Shown here in pieces: positions 1-9,675 of a stretch of 64,000 bases of DNA. Under the pieces are notes generated by a model. It saw nothing but the letters and a program-made list of their open reading frames with translations. It had not been told where the DNA came from and ran no database searches. The DNA comes from Durusdinium trenchii (lineage: Eukaryota > Sar > Dinophyceae > Suessiales > Symbiodiniaceae). The translations under genes were made by a program, and so were the position numbers. How positions within the stretch are numbered: the first letter of the stretch is position 1; each line of letters opens with the position of its first letter. The stretch is taken from NCBI GenBank assembly GCA_963970005.1, contig CAXAMN010003069.1, positions 1 to 64,000 on the forward strand, given 5' to 3'.

Positions 1-293
1 ACTTCCTGTCCCTCAGCCGATCGAAAAAATATTCAATATATATATATATATGTATACTTGTGCAGAAAATTATAGCCTAAAGCATCAAGAAACAACGAAA
101 AGTGCATACAGTCCACGCTGAAAACATACACAGATTTGCTCGTTTTGTGCATAAACATACATTTTCCCAAAAGTCTGATTTTGAAAAGTGTTTTAGCTAT
201 CAGGAAGTTGTCTCGAAATTATTTTCATTGGTTTTTTAAAAAATAACTTCAAAACAACTTATACAACTTCCAGTTAACTTCAATAACTTCACC
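1..293. other. AT-rich flank, no gene seen
   Basis: AT-rich sequence with a short TA microsatellite near 38-50. No coding signal was found before the gag-like fragment that follows. Confidence 0.5.
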
Positions 294-1120
294 ATGCCGC
301 CGAGCATCAACCAGAAGAAGATGGCATCCCATTGTGTCTCGTGTGGTCAAAAGGGTCATTGGAAGGGAGACAATCAATGCCCGAATGTTCAGAATGGAAA
401 GGACAAGCCGCACAAGCGTCCTGATCGTGGCCCTCCTACCACGTCCAGTGGAGGAAATGCCGTCCATTTCACCTTTGCCGTGACCGCAACGAAGAAGACG
501 AAGGTGACAGAAGTTCACCGCAATACGACATGCCCCAAGTGCCGTTGGCCCTCTTTCATCCTCTTTCTCAGCTGCACGGTTTTGTGCACAGTGCGGGCAC
601 GCCCTTCATCCAGATGAACATATGCCTGAAGGTAAGAGAGGCTGGACGTGAGGAAGAAGATGAATCCGAACAGCTACCAAGCTCTGAGAGCAGCAAGCCT
701 GAAGAGAAGCCAAAGATGTACTACATGAGGAAGAGTTTGTTGGGAGTGGCAGCTGGGTATGAAGAAAGGGGTTATCGAGAGCGAGGAGGACGTGAGAGAG
801 AGAAGATCAAGGCCACTCCAGAAGAAGTCCTTGCTGCTTTGCCCAAGATGACACGTGATGAGAAGAAGAAGTTTCAGGCCTTGATGAAGGAAGAACATGA
901 AGCCGCATATGAGAGACTCCATCGAAGCCACCTCCTACCACAATATGAATCCAGTGAAGAAGAACAAGATCCATGGAGCATGGGAACTATATGGAGGGGG
1001 TGCGGAACATTCCGACAGGAGCTTTATGACAAGCAGATGACTCGTTCCGGTTTGAGGGCCACTGCTTGCGCTCCCACTCCGAAAGAACCCTTACTCTCAA
1101 AGGGCAGGCCATACATATAG
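294..1120 (+). pseudogene. Gag C-terminal fragment with zinc knuckle (copia-type), inverted
   Basis: This is the nucleic-acid-binding C-terminal part of a retrotransposon Gag. The first frame (294-617) opens in a good start context and has a zinc knuckle, CVSCGQKGHWKGDNQC, of the form CX2CX4HX5C, one residue longer than the classic CX2CX4HX4C. It continues to a CPKC motif that probably began a second zinc ribbon. A shift near 530-620 leads to a second frame with an acidic, Lys/Glu-rich tail (around 'REEEDESEQLPSSESSKPEE') ending at 1120. The matching Gag N-terminal part lies on the opposite strand at 1150-2099, so the pieces converge and cannot be one transcript as they stand. No protease, integrase or RT follows. 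The family call rests on motif recognition; decay by frame change and inversion is visible directly. Confidence 0.6.
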
Positions 1121-1149
1121 TATAGTTCAAATATAACATACAATATACA

Positions 1150-2099
1150 AGGTGAGACCCGGTCAGAGCTCTTGTTGCCTTGCTGTGACCAGCCCCTTTG
1201 CTTCTTCCTTTCATTCATCTTGTCCTTCGCTCTCCATCCGGCGGCGTAGTCTTCATTGACTTCATCTTCATGGTCCTCATAGCCCTCATCATCCTCATCC
1301 AGCTCCTCCTCAGTGGCTCCAAGGTGCTCTTCATCTTCATGTGCTTCTTCGCCTTCCACAAAAAACGTCTTGAGTCTGCCCTTCTTCTTCTTCTTCAAAC
1401 TCCAGATCTTCACCATCTTCATTGGTGTCCGCAACATAGGATCTTCTGAACGGCTTCTTGTGAGAAGGCTTCTTCTGATCTCCGTCTGAACGAGGTTTGA
1501 ACACCTTGGTGTGCTTCTGAGGTGTTGGTACCCTGCGCTCATCTTCATGGGTGTTGGCACATCTGCGACGAAGGGCACGCTCGACAGCCACAGGGTCGTA
1601 GGTACCACCTGCGGAAAATAAGACGCCCAATCGCTCCCTCCGGCTGAAAGAACACAGGTTGAGGAGTCTCTGACCCCGTGCACTGTTGCTGATCTGTGAT
1701 TCGGGGTCCACTCGATGGTACTGAGCCTTGAGCCGCTTCATCTGCCCGATGTATGCTGCCACTGGTTGTCCTGGGAGGCGTCTGTAGGATCCATACTCTC
1801 GCTCAGCCCTTTCGAACATCTCCTCTTCACTTTCCCCGAAGGCTTCGTCCAACAAACGCCATACCAGCAACAGGCCTCCAGGCCTAGTGAACTCCGAGAT
1901 CGGTGACTGGTCGAGGCAATCTCTGGCTTCTTCGTTGAGAGGTACACCAACATAGCCAGCTCAGCTCTTGTTCTTCAAGTCTATAAAGCTCTTGTTGAGC
2001 CTCGACTGCCTTCTTCCACTTTGTATACCGGTATCGTTCACCAGCGAATTCCTCAATCTTCACAGTGACACTACCTAGACTGCTCTTCGGTCGTTCCAT
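1150..2099 (-). pseudogene. Gag capsid-like N-terminal fragment (copia-type)
   Basis: Read on the minus strand from about 2099, this matches the capsid half of a dinoflagellate-type copia Gag as I remember it. It opens with VTVKIEEFAGERYRYTKWKK, continues as RLLDEAFGESEEEMFERAER and GSYRRLPGQPVAAYIGQMKR, and ends in an acidic stretch followed by AAGWRAKDKMNERKKQRGW. At least two frame changes (about 1870-1950 and about 1380) interrupt it, so it is a pseudogene or carries assembly indels. The expected next part, the zinc knuckle, sits at 294-1120 on the plus strand. It differs in sequence from the Gags of the two other elements in the window, so a third copia subfamily is represented. No LTR was found around it. 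Confidence 0.6.
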
Positions 2100-2633
2100 C
2101 TGGCGCTGAACCCGCTCACTGGCGAAGAGGCTCCAGAAGTATCAGCTACCCTTCCATGTGCTCTGTGTGGCCCATACGAGGTGGGTGGTCCTCGTGGGCC
2201 TCCTGGCCATGTCCCTTGATGCCACGGATCTTGCACTGACTAGCCAAGGGTCACCGGCTGGTGGTCCCCCGCAACCCGCACAATCAAACCCACTCGAGGA
2301 TTGATCGGCCATGCTCCCTACGCAGCAGGCAGCCTAAGGTCAACCAAACCCCAAAACTCAACCGACCAACCAATCTCCCAACTACCGCGGATTTAACCCC
2401 TCGGGCTCCGCTACCAATGTTGAACCAATCGAACTCGCTATCACCAACCAAGATGCAAACAGAGCAAAACCGAATGTGTAAGGGGGTTAGCAAAAGCAAA
2501 GCGCTAGCGAAGCGGCGGATGCAAAAGCTTTTCAGCGTGAGCTTGATGACGTCATCTGCGGTTCACATAGGCTAAGCTCGGTACGACATGTCTGGGCAAT
2601 GCACACGCGAAACACACGAAAACTCACACCCGT
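2100..2633. other. Non-coding stretch between gag remnant and small gene
   Basis: No convincing gene. The weak open frames in both directions have biased, proline- and asparagine-rich composition with no recognisable motif. Confidence 0.4.
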
Positions 2634-3253
2634 TTGGCACTTTTGGAGCCAGTCCAGTGGATGTTCGAGAAAAATGAGAAGACTGGCAAGGATGCCAACG
2701 ACATTATCAGCCAGTTCTCCAAACTGAGCTCCTTCGATTCATTTGCCAGAAAGCTGGTGGCTTTGATGAAAGGCTCCAAGATAAAGAAGCAAGGTGCCAC
2801 TGACCTCTTTGGGGTAGCCAAGAAGCAAGCCGAGGCCTCTGGGGATGGGGTAATCCATCATTTCACTTTTGGGGAGTGGGGTGTCTGGGCGTCTGGCTAC
2901 AAGACATTTCATTTTACTCACAACCAATTGGCATGGCCTGGGATATAATACTATACAGTACAGTAAAAAATATAACATGCTGCATGCGGCATGGTGGTGT
3001 TGGTGTCCGATGTAATTTTACCGTGGCGGACCATACAGTCATACAGTGGAAAGGGACGCTAGCCGCTAGCCAGATTGTCAGCTTCATGAGTGTTGCCTGT
3101 GTGTTGGCACTCAAGGGGGAAGGAGCAGCGTCGGCGGAGGATCTGGCAAGTGCCAGGAAGGTGTCTCGGTTCATTAGTCATACCTTTGGCACGTCGGTGA
3201 AAGATCTTCCAGCCGCGTCGAGAACGAGGTTGGAAGAGCTTACAGCCACTTGA
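2634..3253 (+). CDS. Hypothetical two-exon gene, 5' end unresolved
   Basis: I do not recognise this protein. Exon A runs from an unresolved upstream border to 2849; it reads PVQWMFEKNEKTGKDAND, then ISQFSKLSSFDSFARKLVA, and ends in EASGDG. A GT donor follows at 2850 (gtaatcc). The AG acceptor at 3072-3073 (gctagccag) opens exon B, 3074-3253, which stays in phase, reads IVSFMSVACVLALKGEGAAS and ends at a TGA at 3251-3253. The 224-nt gap has low-complexity T-rich sequence and no coding signal, fitting an intron. The exon B peptide is Ala/Ser-rich and helical-looking, without a known catalytic motif. No in-frame ATG was found upstream, so further 5' exons are likely, or this is a retained fragment. 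Intron borders are inferred from sequence only. Confidence 0.4.
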
Positions 3254-3420
3254 ATGAAGGAGTGTGGGCGAACGGGGATGGGGGCACGGCGTTTTGCATA
3301 TTGTTTTTGCAGGCGCTTTGTTAGAAACCTTGGTCTTGTCATAAATTCTCCCTGGGTTAGAAAAATACTCAGGTGCTGCTGCTGCTGCCAAAGCTAACCC
3401 TAAAGGTAAGGAAGTAGAGA
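3254..3420. other. Spacer before satellite arrays
   Basis: Short non-coding spacer with a CTG triplet run near 3372-3388; nothing else seen. Confidence 0.4.
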
Positions 3421-4142
3421 GTGGACTCTCGCGGGACACTCTGGTAGGACACTCTTGTAGGGCACTCTTGTAAGACAGCCTTGTGGGACATCCTTGCAGG
3501 ACACTCTTGCGGGACACTCTTGTAGGACACTTTTGTTGTGAGGCGCTCTTGTAAGACACTCTTGCAGGACACTGTCGTGGGACACCCTCGTGGGACACTC
3601 TTGTGGGACACTCTCGTATGACAGTCTTGCGGGGCACTCTTGCGGAGCACTCTTGTAGGACACTCTTGCGAAACTCTCCTGTAGGACATTCTTGTCGGAC
3701 TCCCTTGTGGGAAACTCTTGTCGGACACTCTTGCTCGACACTCTTGCGGGACACTCTTGTATGACACTCACTCTTGCGGAACACTCTTGTAGGACTCTTC
3801 CAAAACACTCTTCTGGGACACTCTTGCGTGTGTGTCGCTCTTGCGCGACACTCTCGTAGGACACTCTTGTAGGACATTCTTGTGGGAAACTCTTGCGGGC
3901 CGGGTCACTCTTGTGGGACACTCTCATCTAGGACATTCTTGTGTGACACTCTCGTAGGACACTCTTGTGGGACAATCTTGTATGTCACTCTTGTGGCACA
4001 CTCTCTCGTAGGACACTCTTGTGGGGCACTCTTGTTTGTTACTCTTGTAGGACACTCTTGTGGGACATGCTTGCGGCGCACTCTTGTAGGACGTTCTTGT
4101 GGGACACTTTTGTAGGACTCTGTAGGACACTCTTGTGGGCCA
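3421..4142. repeat. 13-bp tandem satellite (GGACACTCTTGTG-type)
   Basis: About 55 degenerate copies of a 13-bp unit, typically GGACACTCTTGTG, with variants such as GGACATTCTTGTG and GGAAACTCTTGCG. Because 13 is not a multiple of three, three units restore phase, so the minus strand translates into the same 13-residue peptide (ECPTRVSYKSVLQ-like) in every frame. That explains the overlapping long open frames here; I treat them as artefacts of the repeat. Occasional length errors (for example near 3765-3775 and 3800) break the register. The array abuts the next satellite without unique sequence. Confidence 0.9.
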
Positions 4143-4149
4143 CTACTAA

Positions 4150-4815
4150 AGTCTCCAAGTCAACCGTCACGGCTCCAGCGCGAGACTTCCTCCAAAAGTC
4201 ACACGTCAAGTCTGCAAAACGAGCATTTCCCACGAGATTTCTTCCAAGCGAGCGTTTCGCGCGAGACTTCCTGAAAAACTCGCGCTTGAAGTCTACAAAG
4301 CGAGCGGTTCGTACGAGACTTCCTCCAAAAGTCACACGTCAAGTCTCCAAACAAGCGTTTTTTGTACGAGACTTCCTCCAAAAGTCACGCGTCAAATCTC
4401 CAAAACGAGCGTTTCGTACGAGATTTCCTCCAAAAGTCAAGTCTCGAAAACGAGCATTTCGTTCGAGACTTCCTCCAAAAGTCGCGCGTCAAGTCTTCAA
4501 AACGAGCGTTTCGTTCGAAGACTTCCTCCAAAAGTCCAGCGTTTCGTACGAGATTTCCTCCCAAAGTCGCACGTCAAGCCTCCAATACAAGCGTTTCATA
4601 CGAGACTTCCTCCAAACGTCAAGTCTCCAAAACGAGCATTTCGTTCGAGACTTCCTCGAAAAGTCGCGCGTCAAGTCTTCAAAGCGAGCGTTTCGTACAA
4701 AGACTTCATCCAAAAGTCGCGCGTCAAGTCTCCAAAACGAGTGTTTCGTACGAAGACTTCCTCCGAACGAGCATGTCGCACGAGACTTCCTCCAAAAGTC
4801 AAGCGGGAAGCTCCA
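4150..4815. repeat. 52-bp tandem satellite
   Basis: About a dozen copies of a 52-bp unit containing CGAGACTTCCTCCAAAAGTC, then ACGTCAAGTCTCCAAAACGA and GCGTTTCGTA. Some copies are 53 bp (CGAAGACTTCC variant) and some are shortened to about 35-40 bp by loss of the CGCGCGTCAAGT part. Open frames of up to a few hundred codons on both strands are by-products of the array: the unit is not a multiple of three, composition is extremely repetitive, and frames switch with each length variant. Confidence 0.9.
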
Positions 4816-4899
4816 GCGGAGCGCGCGCATCAAGCAGCGCTGCCAAGCAGTTCGCGCTTCCAGTCCCTCCAAACGACACCCGCTCACACGCCAATCCCA

Positions 4900-5175
4900 A
4901 TGTCACAGCGACATTCACCTCCATCACACCTTGCAACCTCACGATTCCCTGCGCCTGCCACGAGAATTTGCACGTCCACACGTCTAACACGCACAAAGTA
5001 CTGCGCGGCCGCCTGCCACGAAATGTCACCTCCGCCACACCTCGCAACCTCACGATTCCCTGCGCCTGCCACGAAAATCGTACTTTTCAAAATCTGCACA
5101 AAGTACTGCGCCTGCCACGAAAAGTGACAATATCACGTCACGTTCAACAAAACTTGCACCTCACCGACACGTTCA
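4900..5175 (+). repeat. Degenerate copies of the CCTGCCACGAAAA repeat
   Basis: Four or so diverged copies of a unit containing CACGATTCCCTGCGCCTGCC followed by ACGAAAA and TTGCAC. They share the CTGCGCCTGCCACGAAA core with the 42-bp arrays at 7.0-7.4 kb (same strand) and 10.97-11.38 kb (opposite strand), linking all three satellite regions. Confidence 0.75.
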
Positions 5176-5209
5176 GAGCACGCGCCCAGCAACCCAAATC
5201 ATCATTTTA

Positions 5210-5826
5210 GCTGAGACTTGTCACGAAAACACAGCATCGAAGCAACAGCCTGAAATGCAAATTAAAATGGCACAACCACATCCAACACCCCCCAAATACC
5301 ACCCTCCAAACACCAATCCCAATGTGACTACGTAGAAAACTGCGGATCTCACCAAACGCTGTGCCTGCGCAGCGAATTCATCCTGAATTCATCCTCTCCG
5401 GCATCCAACGTCCCAACCACGGTACACGCGACGAATTTGACGATCACCTGGCATCGACAAACTTCTCCAGAAGCTTCGCCCAATGGAGACAAATTACTAC
5501 CCCGGCGGGCCCACGACGACGACAAATGACGAGTCAGAGCACGCAAGGCGAACACAGTCCAACCCCCACAACCCCCACAACCCTTCGCTACGCACTCGGG
5601 AAAAACTGTAAAACATAGTTTTCTATCCGTTCCCGGCGTACCCCCGCCGGGACCCATGGCGCCTCTCCACAGCGCAAAGCCCTTGCGCCTTTCATCACGT
5701 TGCATGGGAATCAGCTGCGTCAAGAAGGAACCTTCTTGGATGGCAATCCCTGGCGGGAAAGAATTAGCTAAGCAAACATGCACGCGAACGGATGGAAATT
5801 GAGAAAATGTGGTCATATCCGCAACA
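5210..5826. other. Gene-free or weakly coding stretch
   Basis: An open frame on the minus strand (5816-5349, 155 codons) lies just downstream of the hypothetical gene at 5827-6279 and could hold a further exon, but its Gly/Cys-rich composition and lack of motif give no independent support. Confidence 0.3.
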
Positions 5827-6279
5827 TCAATCGCACTGGCCTAGTTGATTCCAGTGGCTGAAGCCATACTCGGCCGCCAGTTTCATCAAGCTATCCACCA
5901 GTGACCGTGACCTTTTCCTGGACAACCGGCTTCCCATGCCAAGCATCGGCGCCACAATTGGCTCGGAGAAAAGTTTGACCATAAGTTCTGAAGAACTCAG
6001 TTGTGGGAAATCCTTTGGGATGACCTCCAACTGCTCCAACCCAAAGGCCTTTTGCACCAGAGGGTGGAACTGCAGTTTTCCAATGGAAACATCTTCCAAT
6101 CGTCTTGCCTTTCTGAACATTGGATGACTCAGCACACTCATCTCCAAATCGTGCATTGTCAGGACAGGTTGGCTCGCAAGACTTGTTCTGATGGCAGTTT
6201 CCACCAGCAAAAGGGTTTTAACATATCCAGCCAGAATCTTGCCAACAAAGCGGTCCTTGAAAAGTTGATCCTCAGCCAA
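5827..6279 (-). CDS. Hypothetical protein or exon, 150 codons
   Basis: An uninterrupted minus-strand frame of unbiased, protein-like composition, reading KDRFVGKILAGYVKTLLLVE, HDLEMSVLSHPMFRKARRLE and KFGD-like helices through to AAEYGFSHWNQLGQCD and a stop. No family recognised. The start is uncertain: the first usable codon is TTG, and a possible acceptor (gctgag) just before GATCAACTTTTC suggests this is an internal or terminal exon rather than a whole gene. The opposite strand also has an open frame of about 120 codons, but of poorer composition. Leu- and Met-rich helices and a basic stretch (SRLSRKRSRS) near the C-terminus are the only features I can describe. Confidence 0.4.
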   Translation of the reverse strand: MAEDQLFKDRFVGKILAGYVKTLLLVETAIRTSLASQPVLTMHDLEMSVLSHPMFRKARRLEDVSIGKLQFHPLVQKAFGLEQLEVIPKDFPQLSSSELMVKLFSEPIVAPMLGMGSRLSRKRSRSLVDSLMKLAAEYGFSHWNQLGQCD

Positions 6280-6784
6280 GCAGCCAGTCAGTCATCGGAA
6301 CTCCCTATTACTACGCTGGGCGCACCCCTGATATTAACAAAATATAAAGTTGACATAGGCTAAGTAACCTCCCATATTAATCAAGCCCAGCTCGAGCCCA
6401 ACAATTGTAGGACCGGAAAACGCCACATGTTAGCAATTATTTCACCAGACACAGGAGCGGACAATTGGTGGTTGGTGGTTGGTGGTGGTTGGTTGGTAGT
6501 TGGTATTGCTTGGTGGTTGGTGGTCGTTTGTTGGTGGTTGGTTGGACACGCAGCGACCCCAGCGCTTACATCCAACCCCTTGCAGAGCACCAAGTCCCGC
6601 ACCTGCCACGCAAAAGACTCTGGCAGAGCGGCGGAGCTTAAGGGACGCCAGGGGCCAGGGCGTACATCTGACCCCTGGCACACAGCACCATGTCCCGCGC
6701 CTGCCACGCAAAAGCCACCAGCAAAGCGCCAAAGCCCAAGGGACATTTTGCGCCTTTCTTCCTTCTCAGTCATCTCTTCAGGGT
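6280..6784. other. GGTTGGTGGTT microsatellite-like tract and CCTGCCACGCAAAA copies
   Basis: 6466-6545 is a GGTGGTTGGT-type simple repeat. 6590-6720 holds two copies of a motif around CGCACCTGCCACGCAAAAG(AC/CC) about 95 bp apart, related to the CCTGCCACGAAA repeats nearby. No gene seen. Confidence 0.5.
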
Positions 6785-6985
6785 GTGGGTGAGAGTGAGA
6801 GTGAGTGTGAGTGTAAGTGACGTGGGTGAGAGTGAAGGTGGGTGTTAGTGAGTGTGGGTGTGAGTGTGGGTGTGAGTGTGAGTGCGAGTGTGAGTGAGAG
6901 TGGGAGAGTGAGTGTGAGTGCGAGTGTGAGTGAAAGTGAGAGTGGGAGTGTGAGTGAAAGTGGGAGAGTGAGAGAGTGAGCATCT
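6785..6985 (+). repeat. GAGTGTGAGTGA simple-sequence array
   Basis: About 200 bp of 6- and 12-bp GAGTGT/GAGTGA units. It occupies the outer edge of the left arm of the large inverted repeat; its counterpart is the CACTCT/CACTCA array at 11.39-11.94 kb. Confidence 0.9.
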
Positions 6986-6994
6986 GAGAGCACA

Positions 6995-7400
6995 AAGTAC
7001 CGCGCCTGCCGCGTAATCTACACTTCGAGGCTCACCAAGCAACTGCCACGAAATCTGCACTTCGAGGTTCACCGTGCGCTGTGCCTGCCACGAAATCTGC
7101 ACTTTGAGGTTCACAAAGTGATGTGCCTGCCACGAAATTTGCATGTCGAGGTTCACAAAGTGCTGTGCCTGCCACGAAATTTGCACCTCGAGGCTCACCA
7201 AGTGCTGCACCTGCCACGAAATTATCTGCACTTCGAGGTTCACCAAGCGCTGCGCCTGCCACGAAAGTATCTGCACTTCAAGGTTCACCAAGTGCTGTGC
7301 CTGCCGCGAAATCTGCAGTTCGAGGTTCACCAAGTCCTGCGCCTGTTACGAAATCTGCGCTTCGAGGTTCACAAAGTGCTGCACCCCTGCCACGACAACT
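6995..7400 (+). repeat. 42-bp satellite array, plus orientation
   Basis: About nine copies of a 42-bp unit with GTGCTGTGCCTGCCACGAAA followed by TCTGCACTTCGAGGTTCACC and AA. Because 42 is a multiple of three, the array is open in several frames and reads as a 14-residue repeat ([14 protein letters not shown]-like); no start context or motif suggests a gene. The same unit occurs in reverse orientation at 10.97-11.38 kb. Confidence 0.9.
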
Positions 7401-7640
7401 GCATTTCGAAGTAAAACAGCTCCGATCCCTTGCACCTCTGTCACGAAAAGTCGACTTTGAAGCACCAAAGCACGAGGTTTCCCCTGCGCCTGCCACGAAA
7501 AGTGACCACCATGTGCGAAAATGCGCATGGCACCACAACGAGAGCGCAGTCGTTAGAAGCACCCGCCGCGGACACCCAGATTCAGCGAGCCTGCGCAGTC
7601 GAAATGCACTTCGAGGATTTCGAGAGAGGCATGAACCCTG
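7400..7640 (+). repeat. Non-tandem arm segment, left copy
   Basis: Single-copy-like segment following the 42-bp array, with landmarks CTCCGATCCCTTGCACCT, AAAAGTCGACTTTGAAGCAC and CACAACGAGAGCGCAGTCG. The same landmarks occur in reverse order and strand at 10.69-10.97 kb, and its distal part again on the plus strand at 10.24-10.37 kb. Confidence 0.8.
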
Positions 7641-8437
7641 GGCATCGGCTATTGATTCTAATCAATAAGCTCAAAAATATTGAGTTTGCAAAGAGTAAAT
7701 CAATTACTTTTATTGATTTGGAAGGCTACATTTTTCAAAAGAGAAACCACATTGAAAATCAATAAATTTTGTATGCTTTTCCATCTATAAAATCAATAAC
7801 AAAATCAATTACAGAATCAATAAAGATTCATGTCTTTTTCGTGCAATCTCTTCGAGATATTTCAAGTGAAACTTATCTTGGTCTTCTGCCAAAGCGTTTC
7901 CAATTCAATCTGTTGTCAAAGTGTTCCCACCCAACCAAGTACAAGACTGAATAACACGTTAAAAAACAACTTATTTGGGTTCTAATTTAGTTTTAATTCC
8001 AATCTGTATGTTGATTTTAATTCAATTCTAACTGAACTTCAACTCAATTCTAATGTAGTTTCCTGTAAATGTCATTGTATTTGTATGATAATTTTCATTG
8101 AATCCGAATTCTAAATCAAATTTTGCTTAATTCTAACCGAGCTGTGGGCTGAACAATTCCAACTCAATTCTACTTTAATTCCAATTTCACTGATGAAATT
8201 TTGATTCAACCTTAGTTAAAACCAATTCAAGCCAAATTTGAATATAGCCTATTTTAATCTATCCCGAAGTTAGTTCTAATTCAATTCTTTGCTAATTCAA
8301 ATCTATATACCCTGAGCATCGGCTATTGATTCTCATCAGCTAGTTCCAAAACTTATTGATATTGATTTTAAATCATATCAAATTTAACTGATTCTGCAAC
8401 ATCCAAAATCATATTCAAGTTGACCTTCAAAATCATT
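7640..8437. other. AT-rich tract with TTCAATTCTAA-like motifs
   Basis: About 800 bp of AT-rich, degenerate repeats around TTGATTTTAATTCAATTCTAA. The sequence ACCCTG(G/A)GCATCGGCTATTGATTCT appears at both ends (about 7639 and 8308), so the tract is bounded by a short direct repeat. No gene seen. Confidence 0.5.
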
Positions 8438-8770
8438 TCAACAATGTCTATTTTGCATGCTCAAAATTAATTCAGAAAACAGCCAGCAGAAGCATAGCCA
8501 GGGCCCCATTTTCCAGCAGCTGGCTTCAAGGTTGAGGCTCCCTCTTCTTGGTTGGCTGCATCTCCTGATGCCTTTTGCACCTTCTCTGCCAAACTGAGTT
8601 TCCCCAGTTTGTTGATTTTTTTCTTCAACATGCTTGCTTTTATGCTTTTGTTTGAACCACTTCCTTTCCCTTTTGCCATGGCATTTGTTCACTTTCCCTT
8701 TCGCCAATGGATTTTTCAAACGACATCTTATTTGCACTTCGGTTTCCCTTTTGGCAAGGCTCTTTTTCAT
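8438..8770 (-). pseudogene. Fragment of a small basic dinoflagellate-type protein
   Basis: The minus-strand frame 8679-8467 reads MAKGKGSGSNKSIKAS, then MLKKKINKLGKLSLAEKVQK and SGDAANQEEGASTLKPAAGK. From memory, dinoflagellate predicted proteins often contain a conserved segment of this kind (a K-L-x-x-[ML]-[ST]-L-x-[ED]-K-V-K core), whose function I do not know. An overlapping frame (8770-8438) is open too. The fragment ends soon after the conserved part, with no continuation found, so it looks like a dispersed copy or relic. The resemblance is recall only and needs a database comparison. Confidence 0.3.
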
Positions 8771-8889
8771 GATATATGTTCCTCACATTTGGGGCCTTGG
8801 CTGGCCACACCACAGCTACACCTTAAGCCAAAAGTTCACACAATTACGAAGAAGGAGTTCAACCCCTTGCTGAAAAACCCTTTGCTGAA

Positions 8890-9235
8890 AGGGTAATTGA
8901 AGCCCATGGAAAAGGAAGAGGAAAAGGAACAGAAAAAGGAAAAAAGGAAAAGGAAAAAGGAAGAAAGGAAAAGGAACAAGAAAAGGACAAAGAAACAGAA
9001 AAGGAAGAGGAAAATGAAAAGCAAGAGGAAAAGGAAAAGGAAGAGAAAGAGGCATAGGGAAAGGACAAGGAAGAGGAAAAGGAAAAGGACAAGGAAAAGG
9101 AAGAGACAGAGGCGAAAAGTTAGAGGAAAAGGAAAAGGAAGATGACAAGGACAAGGAAGAGGAAACAAAAAGGAAAAGGAAGAGGACAAGGAAACGGAAT
9201 AAAACAAGGAAAGAGGCACAGGAAAAGGAAAATCT
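8890..9235 (+). repeat. Polypurine tract (GGAAAAGGAAGA)n
   Basis: About 345 bp in which the plus strand is almost entirely A and G, built from AAGGAAAAGGAAGAGG units. The opposite strand is open in all frames because it has only C and T; these frames are not genes. Such a tract could adopt triplex (H-DNA) structure. Confidence 0.9.
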
Positions 9236-9530
9236 AATGACTAAAACTGTGGACAAAAGTTTTGGTGAGGAGACGTGAAGAAACACAATCTAATGACTAA
9301 AACTGTGGACATAATTTTTGGGTGAGAGAAAGTAAACAAAATCTAATGACCAAAACTGTGGGCAAACTTTTTGGGGGTGATAGAAATTAAGGAAACAACT
9401 TCTAATGACTAAAGCTGTGGACAATAAAACTTGGTGAGGGAAGTTAAGGGAAGAAACTTGAATGACTAAAACTATGGACAAAATATATTGGGTCAAAAAA
9501 AGGGAATCAACTTCCCATGGCTAAAGTTCT
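9236..9530 (-). repeat. 60-bp array, left (minus) copy of an inverted pair
   Basis: About five copies of a roughly 60-bp unit. On the plus strand it reads TCTAATGACTAAAACTGTGG, then ACAAAA and a variable TTTGGTGAGG part. The array is the reverse complement of the one at 9676-10232; even copy-specific variants match across the axis, since peptide shadows of the two arms (for example VSSLNFPHQVLLSTALVIRS) are almost identical. Confidence 0.9.
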
Positions 9531-9675
9531 GGTCATTATGTTTAACTCAACATTACAGGTTTACAGCCATGCAAGCTGATCAAACCTGATCTGATGAAAA
9601 CCATGGTTTTGATCAAATTTGATCAGATTGCATTTTTTGTAAAATTTTAGTTATATTAATTAAAAGAAGCCAAGA
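9531..9675. other. Central spacer of the 60-bp inverted pair
   Basis: The spacer contains its own imperfect palindrome around TGATGAAAACCATGGTTTTG with flanking TGATCAAA/TTTGATCA copies, so the axis of symmetry sits near 9602. Confidence 0.7.

Noticed and set aside
249-518. Minus-strand frame antisense to the gag zinc-knuckle fragment
   Set aside because: The plus strand has a recognisable zinc knuckle here; the antisense frame has no motif.
3965-5210. Open frames of 340 and 282 codons across the 52-bp array
   Set aside because: They follow the tandem unit exactly, switch frames with each unit-length variant, and exist on both strands; no start context or domain.
6995-7400. CRISPR-like regular repeats
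   Set aside because: Units are contiguous without unique spacers, and the genome is eukaryotic; it is a satellite.
8816-9286. Minus-strand Phe/Leu/Ser-rich frames
   Set aside because: They are antisense of the polypurine tract, where stops cannot occur on the CT strand; not genes.
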